Positions 33,740-42,789 of a stretch of DNA of 64,000 nucleotides are shown here, piece after piece (within the stretch, counting starts at the first letter, position 1; each line of letters opens with the position of its first letter). Source of the DNA: Eurosta solidaginis (taxonomy: Eukaryota > Arthropoda > Insecta > Diptera > Tephritidae); contig NC_090320.1 of NCBI RefSeq assembly GCF_040869045.1, forward strand, positions 150,806,941-150,870,940. Direction: 5' to 3'. The notes below the pieces were generated by a model that was given only the letters and a program-made list of their open reading frames with translations, had not been told where the DNA came from and did not search any database. The translations under genes and the position numbers were made by a program.

Positions 33740-34218
33740 TGTTTAGGCCAGCAGGCTAACCCCAAAGGAAAATTAAGGGCCGGCCACCCTAATGCAATTT
33801 AATACAAAACCGTTCATTTATTACAGCCGTTAGCACTTATACTAAAAGAAAAATTTACGTTTCGTTAAGTTACCCCGCCAAAGGCCTGTTAGTTTTGGGG
33901 GGTAAACGGAACGCGTGGAATGGAACTCGGTCACTTGGATTGAAGCAGCCACAGTATACGTACGCTCGAACGTCTTGTAGCCGCAAGTTTTTAACCACCA
34001 TTAAAACATCACTGCCAGAACGCAGAGTCCCTGAATATATTAAAGGTAATATTGTAGCAAATGCATGCTTGCTCCTTTAAACTCTACTTTCTATTTTTAT
34101 ATTACACATTCCCTTGAAAGAAAACACTATTGTAAATTTTAATATTAATCACTGCCTTTTTATTCCTAACCCCCTCTCGGGAGAAACTAGGTCTGGAGAT
34201 CGCCAAATCAAGTTTTCA
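33740..34218 (+). repeat. BEL-type LTR, right copy
   Basis: It starts TGTTTAGGCCAGCAGGCTAA at 33740 and ends AATCAAGTTTTCA at 34218. It is about 479 bp, some 20 bp longer than the left copy because of an insertion CAATTTAATACAAAACCG near 33793. It is preceded by a polypurine-like CAAGGGGCCCGGC at 33727-33739, so in element terms it is a 3' LTR. Confidence 0.8.
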
Positions 34219-34588
34219 CTTGGATTATATCTGAAATTGCTATATAAATAAAACATTTCTTTAATAAAAATCCATTAACATTTCTTTTATTCAACATTTT
34301 TATAATATATTAGATTATTTATAATAGTTGTAAGTTATTAACTATAAGTCATAAGGAAGGAATAGTTTTTCAGTCTTGTTGGTGAGCCATAAATACAAAT
34401 TTTATTGTATGTGATTGTATGCATACAAAGTTAAGGGTAACTTAAATAAATAAATTAATGATATAGAAAACAAAAGAAAAGAACTAACAGAACTATTGGT
34501 TGCAGTAAACCGTCAGAGTAGGCAATTCACAATTTGAGTAAGTTGACTTGTAATTCGCCAATTTTAATACTACACCCTTTTTATTTTA
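34219..34588. other. AT-rich spacer without recognised features
   Basis: No gene or repeat partner is seen. Confidence 0.45.
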
Positions 34589-34890
34589 GTTCAGAAAGCT
34601 GCAATTGAGGTTCGAAAGTTACAATTGAAGGTCAAAAATTTCAACTCAAGTTCAGGAAATTTAAATTCAAGCTCAGAATTTCTATTTGTAGTTCAGAAAA
34701 TTAAAATTAAAGTTCAGAATTTCTGTTTGTAGTTCAGAAAATTATAATTGAACTTAAATTGTAATTTTCTGAACTTCAGTTGTAATTTGCTTAGTTGAAA
34801 TTCCTGAGCTTCAATTATAATTTACTGAACTTCTATTGAAAACTTTGAACTGCAATTGTAATTTTTTGGACTTCAATTCATGCAATTTTC
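34589..34890. repeat. Palindromic array of 20-21 bp minisatellite units
   Basis: From 34589 to about 34750 the sequence is a run of diverged units like GTTCAGAAAATTATAATTGAA (about eight). From about 34750 to 34890 the same unit runs in the opposite direction (AATTTTCTGAACTTCAATTG). The whole is an inverted-repeat minisatellite with its centre near 34750. Similar words were not seen elsewhere in the window. Confidence 0.8.
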
Positions 34891-34944
34891 TTTCTTCGAG
34901 ATTTTGCAATAATAAACGTAGGTACTCATAGTAATTTTTTGTTT

Positions 34945-35150
34945 TGAATTATGTGATTACAATATTTATAAGGACCATTTAGTTGATGGTATTGGTACTG
35001 TAAAGTAAATTCATCAGCAATTATTTATATTCAAAATATTTTCTTGTTATACATCTATTTTATAAACTTTGGTTAAAAACTAATGACAAATTCGTTGCAA
35101 TGACATTGTTGAATATTTTTTTAATAAAGAGAATAAAAAGCTTAGAGTAT
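34945..35150. repeat. Direct repeat 1, 3' flank of the ballchen-like copy
   Basis: It begins GTGATTACAATATTTATAAG and contains ATTTAGTTGATGGTATTGGT and TTCAAAATATTTTCTTGTTA. The same series recurs at 40525-40770. On the minus strand it lies just downstream of the ballchen-like stop, so it is probably 3' UTR or flank. Confidence 0.75.
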
Positions 35151-35167
35151 TTAATTAGAATAAATTT

Positions 35168-37593
35168 TTAAGTCCACCATTTATGTCCGGCTCAGTGGAT
35201 TCAGTTGCATCCGTCTCTGCGTCGTCTTCATCATCGCCGTCGTTGCCCTCATGTTCGTTTTCTTTATCAGATTCTTCTTCATTGCCTTGCATTTCATCTG
35301 TGTCATCAACTTCCATGTCCTCCTGTAAAAAGGTCGTTTTTTCTTAAATTACGTCAAACTATTAATATGTAAAAATATCGCATTTTACCTCTTCTTCGTC
35401 TTCATTTTCTTCCACCCCATCTTTATCGGACTGTTTGACATCATTCTCATGTTGTGTGCTATTATCATCGCCAAATCGCCCGCTCATTTTTAGGCGCTGT
35501 TGTATTTCAAGAATAGCGTATGTTGGATTACCCTCATATCTACGATCCATTGGTTGTTGAACTTCACTCAGTTCTTCTTCATGGTCAAATCCTTTTTCTG
35601 CACGTTCGCGTGCAATTTGGTCAGGATCCTGTGACAAAACTTCAGCCCATGAAAATTTTTTCTTCTTCATAGATTTTTTGTCAGATTTGGACCTAAGGTT
35701 TTTAGGCGACACCTGATTTCAGAGTGTGCGCTCATGGAATGGTGTGTCCACTGACATATTCTTCATATTACTCCATGCTGCATTGCAGTTATGTCTATTC
35801 ATTTTAAGTATATCATTTTTGTTTTCAATTTCCTCTTTTACTCGCACACAACTACGTACTATTTCATTGTTATTCAAACGCAACTCAGTTAATGAATATC
35901 CAAGCTGTTTAAACTCTCGTTCGAATATACAACGATACCGTGCATAATCTGGCCTGTCGTGATAAGCTAATTGCCCTACATAATGAAGGAATTCACCTAA
36001 ATATTTAGGAACCTGCTTGCCATAGATTTTTTCAGCATTTCGCGTACATCAGTCATTAGAGACTCCTTTGCACGATGAACTTTTTCTTGCTGATGTTGTA
36101 TTGCCACATTTTTCCATGGTAAATATCCTTGAGACAAGAATATTAAATTATAACCTAAAGATTCTAAGTCACTACGGCGAGAATGGGCGCCCATGTGAGC
36201 ATCTCGTGATGTGAACTCTAAAGTACCATTATGCGCTTGGCGCTGATCCATAACGAAAGGGCGATGTACTCCGTTATCCATGAATTCCGAAATCAATAAG
36301 GAATATACGTTCCTCCTCGACAGCTACAAGTGATTCTGCAACTGCAGTACTCGCTGGATGCGTGATACTTTTACCATTTGAACTATTAATCAGTTTTTCT
36401 TTACGTCGAGTCAAGCGTTTTGTGCCGGTCCATACATTTGAAGTATTGTTGGATTTTTTGACAACAATTTTTGATTTTGGTAAAAATTCTTCATAATCTT
36501 CATCGGGTGAAACTGCCTTTGAATAACCTGTGTCTTCCTTATCTGAAATACCATCCTCATTGAATAACTAATACGTTTTGCTGGACGTAAATTATGTGAC
36601 TTCACCATTTCCTCATAGATCGAATTTCTCTTTTGGCGTCGGCATGAGCGTACCTGCAATACATTTTAAATTGTATTAATATAAAAATAGCAAATATTTT
36701 GTTTTATTTATATACCGGATTTGATTCACTAATTCCACGGTGTTGCGTGGGCGACGCTTCCGATTACGATTTACTGGTGTTTCGTAAATGTCTACACTGT
36801 TGCTATTGTTGCTATTTGTTGTTGCTCCATCATCAAAGTCCTCATCTTCGTCGTTATCGTCGTCCGCATACGTATTACGTTTAACAACAAAATCAGAATC
36901 ATCATCTTCATCATTGGCCTCCTGTTCTGAACTATTGCCGCTATCTGCAGTCTATTGTTTTTCTTCATAGTGCTCATCGTATTTTGGGGACTTTATATTA
37001 GCCGAACGCGAAGATTTCGTATTGCGTGGTAACAGGAGCAGTAGCATTTTGTTTTTTATAATACTTGCATTTGGAAATCATAAGATTTTGCGCTTTCACA
37101 TCATTGTGACAGTAGCCTTTATCGTGTCATTTTTCCAAAACGTTAACAATGTGTATGTCTAGTGTTAACACATACTTTTGATGGACACGACAATTTTTAA
37201 TTAAAGAATGTAGATTGCGATCAAAATGCTGCAACACAAGAAAACGGTAACGAGCATTACCAAAATAATGCGAACCTGATGCGATGTAGCTGGATATACC
37301 CGTAGGTGGAATTTGGGTTAGTGATGCTGCAACATTTTGTTGTTTACCCAAGTTAAAATTTTCCACTTTTAAATGGTTTGCTAAATAAAAAAAGAGTTCT
37401 AATTTATTTTGTCTATGAATTAAAGAAAAATTCTTACCTTTGTCTTTGGCGGTGTTCATTAAACAATGGATTCTACAAACAGAGGGCCATTTGAATGTGG
37501 TTCGTTTTTACCACGAATTTTACATTTTCGTTGGTTACTGGAATGCTGATATTATCCGAAGCCAAAACTTTTTCTCCAAAATTTCCTTTGCCT
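35168..37593 (-). pseudogene. ballchen / VRK1-like histone kinase pseudogene
   Basis: Minus-strand exons read as a vaccinia-related kinase: [12 protein letters not shown] (glycine loop, about 37585), PHSNGPLFVE, ISSYIASGSHYF, YRFLVLQHFDRNLHSLIKN and DKGYCHNDVKAQNLM (catalytic loop HNDVKAQN, about 37110). A long acidic insert and FLIDFG follow, then [20 protein letters not shown] with [20 protein letters not shown] (36290-36160), WAEVLSQDPDQIARERA and an acidic tail ending near 35168. Introns of 57, 62 and 66 nt (37381-37437, 36654-36715, 35323-35388) have GT-AG ends. The kinase phosphorylates histone H2A and BAF in meiosis. Stops and frameshifts in most exons mark it as dead. Confidence 0.85.
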
Positions 37594-37604
37594 ATGTGTA
37601 GACA

Positions 37605-40218
37605 TACTCGCAATACTCCACCACGTTGTGATAGACGGACGACATGCCTCCAGTGTTTTAGATGTGCGCACGATCCGAGGACCTAACATCGACTCGGACC
37701 ATTATCTCGTTGCAGCCAAAATACTGACCCGCCCGAAGGCGGCTAAAACCAAGGAACAAAAACACAAGGAAAGCTAGACGTCGAAAAGCTTCAATCATAA
37801 CAGACTGCCAATGATTTCGCAACTCGACTCTCACACCTGCTCTCTGAGAGCACAACTCATCCTGAAGGAATACAGGAGCAGTGGGAGCATATCTCCAAAG
37901 CACTTCGTACTGCCGCCGAGGAAAAAATTGGTTACCGGTGGCCACGAAAAAACAACTGGTACGATGAAGAATGCCGCGTTGCAACCGTAGGAAAAGACGC
38001 TGCCTACAGGGCTACGTTAAAGCCTTCCGCGATTTACAACCAGATTGACTGAATTTTGTGTGTGTTAGTGCAGTCGGGTGGCTTCGTGACACACGTATTT
38101 GTTGTCGGCTACACGTTGATCAAAATCAAAAATTTTTGATTTGTTCATTTGACGCTAGCTTATTTGATAGTCACGGGGTGTGATTGACAAAACGCAGTGT
38201 TGTATTTAGTTTGTGTCGACATTCAAAATGAACAAGTGCGCGGAAGAAAAGCAATTCATATTAAAATTTATTGAAAATTATCAATGTTTACCAGCTTTAT
38301 GGAATGTAAAGCTTTTATTATTATTTAATAAAAATTTTATTAATTTTTTTTATTATTTAATAAAGCTGCTGTAGTTGCAAGTAAAAAAAAGTCATCATCC
38401 GACGACGACATATTCATGTCCGAACGCTACGGTTTCTCAATGCAAATGTTGGTTGATGGCTTTTTATTTGATAGTTGCGGGGCAAGCGTCAAATACCCGA
38501 CACTCACACATACAAAAATTCAGTCAATCTGGTTGTAAATCGCGGAAGGCTTATAAAAGCGAGCGCGACAAGAGGGGTGTGTGAACGCTATCGTGAGTTG
38601 AAAAGTGAAGCGAGGCGCCATATCAGGAAAAAAAAGCAGAAGCAGAAAGGCGTGAATGCGAGGAGCTTGAGCTGCTAGCCACGGCGACAGACGGAAGGTT
38701 TTAAGACCGGGGCAAACTCCTGTAGGGACGAAAATGGCGACCTTGTAACTGATGTCCAGAGAGTGCTTAGATTATGGAGGGAATACTTCTCTGCTCTCCT
38801 AAATGGAGGCAGCACTTCACCGCGCAGAGATGAAGAACCCGATCCCGCAATCGATGATGACGGAATATATGTCCCCCGCCCGATTATGACGAAGTTAGAA
38901 TAGCAATAACCAGATTGAAAAACAACAAGGCCATGGGCGCTGATGGATTGCCAGCGGAGCTATTCAAGTACGGCGGCGAGGAGTTGGTAAGGCGCATGCA
39001 GCAGCGTCTTAGCAAAATATGGGCGGACGATTGCATGCCCGACGGTTGAAATCTAAGTGTTCTTTGCCCAGTCCACAAGAAGGGGGATACTGCAAAATGC
39101 ACCAACTATCGTGGAATCAGCTTTCTTAATATCGCATATAAGGTCCTTTCAAGTGTATTGTGCGAAGATTGTAGTTCACCGGGAACCGGCTGATTGGACC
39201 TTATCAGTGCGCCTTCAGACCTGGTAAATCTACCATCGACCAGATTTTCACAATGCGCCAAATCTTGGAAAAAACGCGTGAAAAGAGAATCGACACACAT
39301 CACCTCTTCGTCGTCTTTAAATCCGCCTTCGACAGCACGAAAAGGAGCTGCCTATATGCCGCTATGTCTGAATTTGGTTTCCCCGCAAAACTTATACGGC
39401 TGCGCAAAATGACGTTGAGCAACACCATCAGCTCAGTCAGAATTGGGAAGGACCTCTCCGAGCCGTTCGAAACTAAACGAGGTTTCAGACAGGGTGACCC
39501 CCTATCGTGCGATTTCTTTAATTTGATGCTGGAGAAAATTATACTAGCTGCAGAACTTAACCGCACTGGAACAATATACTATGAAAGCGTGCAATTACTG
39601 GCATATGCTGATGACATTGATATCATTGGCCTAAATACCCGCGCTGTTAGTTCTGCTTACTCCAAACTGGAAAAAGAAGCGGTAAAGATGGGTTTGATGG
39701 TGAATGAGGACAAAACGAAGTACCTGCTGTCATCGAGCAAAGAGTCAGCGCATGCGCATCTTGGCAACCACGCTACTGTTGGCAGCCACAATTTCGAAAT
39801 AGTAAAAGACTTCGTTTATTTGGGAACCAGCATCAACACTAGCAACAACATCAGCACTGAAATACAGCGAAGAATCAATCTTGCCAATAAATGCTACTTT
39901 GGACTAGGTAGGCAATTGAAAAGTAAAGTCCTCTCTCGGCGAACGAAAATCATACTCTACAAGTCACTTATCGTACCCGTATTGCTATATGCTTTGGGAG
40001 TATTCGAGAGAAAATTTCTTCGAAATACTTATGGACCTCTACGCGTTGGCGATGGCGAGTACCGAAGAAGATTTAATGATGAGCTGTACGAGCTATACGC
40101 AGACATCAGCGTAGTCCAGCGAATTAAAACGCAACGGCTGCGCTGGCTAGGCCATGTTATGCGAATGAAAGATGATGCTCCGGCCAAGAAAGTGTTTCTA
40201 TCGGCACCCGCCTATTGA
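37605..40218 (+). pseudogene. LINE-A ORF2: endonuclease end and reverse transcriptase
   Basis: After the endonuclease tail ([11 protein letters not shown]), 38640-39250 reads SCRDENGDLVTDVQRVLRLW, NNKAMGADGLPAELFKYGGE and SVLCPVHKKGDTAKCTNYRG (RT motifs 0-2, with a stop). The long frame 39253-40218 gives [34 protein letters not shown] (catalytic YADD, about 39595) and ends with RLRWLGHVMRMKDD. Compared with the copies at 43 and 53 kb it lacks 13 codons near 39994 (GAEAWTMTTADEA). The RT would prime reverse transcription at the nicked target. Stops at several places make it inactive. Confidence 0.85.
38022..38550. mobile_element. 529-bp TIR element carrying a MADF-like fragment
   Basis: The outer 47 bp are inverted copies: GCCTTCCGCGATTTACAACC from 38022 and GGTTGTAAATCGCGGAAGGC ending at 38550, continuing through AGATTGACTGAATTTT. 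Inside, from 38228, a frame opens MNKCAEEKQFILKFIENYQC and ends LPALWNVK, the start of a MADF domain. It interrupts LINE-A between TTAA and AGCGAGCG. MADF proteins accompany PIF/Harbinger transposases, so a Harbinger derivative is plausible. The flanking duplication (TTAAA against TTATAAA) is not clean. Confidence 0.7.
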
Positions 40219-40401
40219 AGCAGAGGTAGAGGGCGGCCCCCACTCCGTTGGAAGGACCAGGTGGAAAACGATTTAAACTCCCTTGGTGTGACCAATTGGC
40301 GCCGGTTGGCGGAGCGAAGGAGCGACTGGCGCGCCTTGTAGGACGGCCATAACCGTTTAGACGGTTAAGCGCCAATTAAGTAAGTAAGTAATGTGTAGAC
40401 A

Positions 40402-40520
40402 GTGTGAAAAAGGTAGAATAGCAGGTATTATGAATGTGATAGCGTTTTCCGACGTGTTGGCACTAAGAAGTATCGATGAGTTGTTAGCATGTTTAGTAGA
40501 TTGATTTCTAACTATTGGAT
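40402..40520 (-). pseudogene. N-terminal remnant of the ballchen-like kinase
   Basis: Across the LINE insertion, the minus strand joins AILPFSHCLHI to [12 protein letters not shown], so this is the sequence just before the glycine loop. Further upstream reading is degraded and I cannot fix the start. Its end near 40520 abuts a second copy of the gene's own 3' flank. Confidence 0.5.
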
Positions 40521-40524
40521 CTAT

Positions 40525-40770
40525 AAGGTGATTACAATATTTATAAGGACCATTTAGTTGATGGTATTGGTACTTTGAGTTAAGTTCATCACAAATATTA
40601 AATTCAAAATATTTTCTTGTTACATATTAGTTTATAAAGTTTGGCTAAAAATTATTGACAAATTCGTTGCAATTGAATTGCTTTAAAAACCTTTGCAAAC
40701 TTTATGCGATTGTTGAATTTTTTTTTTTTTTCATTTAGAGCAAGAAAAGCTTAGAATAGGAACGTAGGAA
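40525..40770. repeat. Direct repeat 2, matching the 3' flank of the ballchen-like copy
   Basis: It has the same series as 34945-35150: GTGATTACAATATTTATAAG, ATTTAGTTGATGGTATTGGT, TTCAAAATATTTTCTTGTTA and, with changes, GAAAAGCTTAGAAT. Its place upstream of the kinase copy suggests a tandem duplication whose other coding unit was lost. Confidence 0.7.
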
Positions 40771-41333
40771 AAAGCTTAGAATTATTAGATCCTTAGATAC
40801 TCTTTAACCAAGATTATTTCAGTGTGTTGTTCGTTTGTTGTACAAATTCGCATCGTCTTGTTGGTCAATCGCGCGCCGCAATATCCATTGATGGGAATTG
40901 ACATTCACTATAATACGCCAATTACACGGCTCAAGTATCCTTGTGCCAATTACCAATTTGCACAAGTCTTTGCCCGGTGTGTGCACTGGTTGCGCTATTT
41001 GCGCAGAGAACTGCGCTAAAATCAAAACGATTTTGATATTTACGCATGTCTGCAAATATTGCACATGCTCGTGTGTGGCGAATCTTACACAGTTTACCTG
41101 TGGTTCCTGATAATATAACATCAGAAATTATTGCTTAAAAATGTTAATATCGAAGGCGTAAGGACCATCTCTAGCTTGTAACAGGAATTCACACAAATTC
41201 AATAATACATAATAATTTTTATGCAATTAGAACACATGTTTCATTTGTTGCGCTAGTTGAAAAATGAATATTGCGCAGTGCTGCAATGAGTTGAGTTGGT
41301 CTTGCAATTAAAATACATATTTTATAAATACAA
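40771..41333. other. Spacer with short direct repeats
   Basis: No gene is seen. A 58-bp segment (41223-41280, CACATGTTTCATTTGTTGCG) recurs at 41439-41496 on the other side of the second MADF-like fragment. Confidence 0.5.
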
Positions 41334-41425
41334 TGGAAAATAAACGCTTCTGGTGCGAGTTTTTCGACTTATACCGTGAATTACCAGCACTGTGGAAAAT
41401 AAAGAGTGATTTTTTAAACAATTAA
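41334..41425 (+). pseudogene. Second MADF-like N-terminal fragment
   Basis: The frame from 41334 reads MENKRFWCEFFDLYRELPAL then WKIKSDFLNN and stops. Its pattern (F..FI/FFDLYRELPALWK) matches the MADF start in the 38-kb TIR element (FILKFIENYQCLPALW). It lies between two 58-bp direct repeats. It is too short to function. Confidence 0.5.
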
Positions 41426-41884
41426 TGCCTTTTTTATACAATTAAAACACATGTTTCATTTGTTGCGCTACTTTAAAAATTAATATTGTGCAGTGTTTTT
41501 GGGCCGTGTATGTCAAAATTTTCATTTGCACAAATTTCGTCGTTTTATATTTGCGCATGACTTTTGTGTCATGTATGGGCCGTCTAAAGTAGCGAAGGCA
41601 CGGTCCTGCGCAAACACATCGCCAACCTGTGTTGGCAAAGGTATGCTGAACTGTAGAGGAAGAAACATTTTTAAAATTAAATAAAATTATAGTTCTGCTA
41701 AAAAGGGGGTAAGGTATTGTATGCTAGAATATAGCAAAATCTCAGCGGCCTTGTCTTGGTGAGAATTGAGTTTGAATAGGTCTCATTCTTCATTCTCAGA
41801 AACATGTACGAAGGTACCTCGTAAGATATTAAAAATCCTCAACGCTATTTTTGCAGTAACTTAAAAAAAAAATTAAATTCAAAC
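41426..41884. other. AT-rich spacer without recognised features
   Basis: Apart from the direct repeat at 41439-41496 nothing is recognised. Confidence 0.45.
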
Positions 41885-42690
41885 CGGTGTCCTATCCCTA
41901 CTTCTGTTTAACTTCTACATATCAATCGCTATCTTCACCACCAGAAGGAGTCACTATTGTTTCCTACACCAGATGGTCGCCAAACCTAAAGATTACCCAC
42001 TGGAAGAAGCTACAGGCCTGCCAAAATACTGCCCTCAGAACCGCCACGGGTTGTCTCCTTATGTCCCCAGAACATCATCTACATAATTAGGCGAGAATAA
42101 TCCCGAACAGCTTCTGTTTAATACCCAGGAACCTAGGCATCCCAACAGACATATCATTGATGAGCCAACACCGCACAGGGTCTTAAGGATTCACCTTCGT
42201 AAGCACTATGAGGACCTGAGAACTCAACTGCATGAAGCAAGAAAACACAAGCAGGTCCTTGGTGAACTCCATAAATAGGCGTCGGACCTCTATGTCAGGA
42301 ATTGCCCGGTGAATTCAGTACTCAAAGAATAATACACTAAACTTGCAGAACAGGAACGCACGCTTCCTAGGGAAACGCGAGTCATTCTAGCCCAACTTCG
42401 ATCTGGATACGGTAACGGGTTAAACTCTTACCTATCCAGAATCAACCACGACATACAAAATGCCCCTGCTTGCATGTGTCTCCACGTGACACCAACCATC
42501 TCTTTAATTGTAATGTGGAACCAACTCCTCTAACACCCCTCTCTTTATGGTCCACCCCTGTTGAAACAGCAAGTTTCCTCGAACTCCCGTTAGAGGACAT
42601 TGATGACAATTTTGGATGGGGCGAAGCACTGCTACAACAACAACATCAGAAGGCACTCGAAGACGAGCCTCAAAAGTAACAACCAAAAAC
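41885..42690 (+). pseudogene. Jockey-like LINE, C-terminal fragment 1
   Basis: Frames read TRWSPNLKITHWKKLQACQN then TALRTATGCLLMSPEHHLHN (about 41975-42088), then ETRVILAQLRSGYGNGLNSY and a Cys/His end CMCLHVTPTISL or, in phase, VSPRDTNHLFNCNVEPTPLT with ETASFLELPLEDIDDNF. This is the RT thumb and C-terminal zinc region of a Jockey-group LINE. The same protein part is at 51430-52110. It ends with GAAGCACTGCTACAACAACA, the 3' UTR start. Frameshifts and stops throughout. Confidence 0.75.
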
Positions 42691-42789
42691 AATAATTACC
42701 ATTTCACTGACACAAATTTTATAGTTTTTTCTTCCGCAGTTGGACACAATCTTTTCATAATCTTACTTAACAATTTAAGATTAGACATT

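Larger units (their letters stand above)
21530..34218 (+). mobile_element. Candidate 12.7-kb LTR-bracketed composite
   Basis: Two related LTRs lie in the same orientation at 21530-21991 and 33740-34218. The flanks are GTTGG before the first and CTTGG after the second, a 5-bp target duplication with one mismatch, which suggests they are the two ends of a single insertion. A leader TGGTCC follows the first LTR, and a purine-rich tract CAAGGGGCCCGGC precedes the second. Inside are a second BEL/Pao element (23228-29127), host-gene fragments (29877-31950) and a BEL-type gag-protease (32295-33535). The alternative is two independent LTRs; the imperfect flank leaves this open. Confidence 0.45.
37605..40390 (+). 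mobile_element. LINE-A copy a, 5'-truncated, in the ballchen-like copy
   Basis: It lies between exact 11-bp target duplications ATGTGTAGACA (37594-37604 and 40391-40401). It contains the end of an endonuclease ([15 protein letters not shown] near 37680), a linker and an RT, and ends GCGCCAATTAAGTAAGTAAG, a (TAAG)n tail. A 529-bp TIR element is inserted at 38022-38550. Three other copies of the family are at 10728, 43044 and 53319. The kinase reading resumes at 40402, so the LINE entered an existing host fragment. Confidence 0.88.

Noticed and set aside
36788..36970. Plus-strand Ser-rich frame
   Set aside because: It is the complement of the acidic insert of the kinase pseudogene.
35168..37593. 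Functional ballchen-like kinase gene
   Set aside because: Splice sites look good but several exons have stops or frameshifts, and a LINE splits the N-terminal part.
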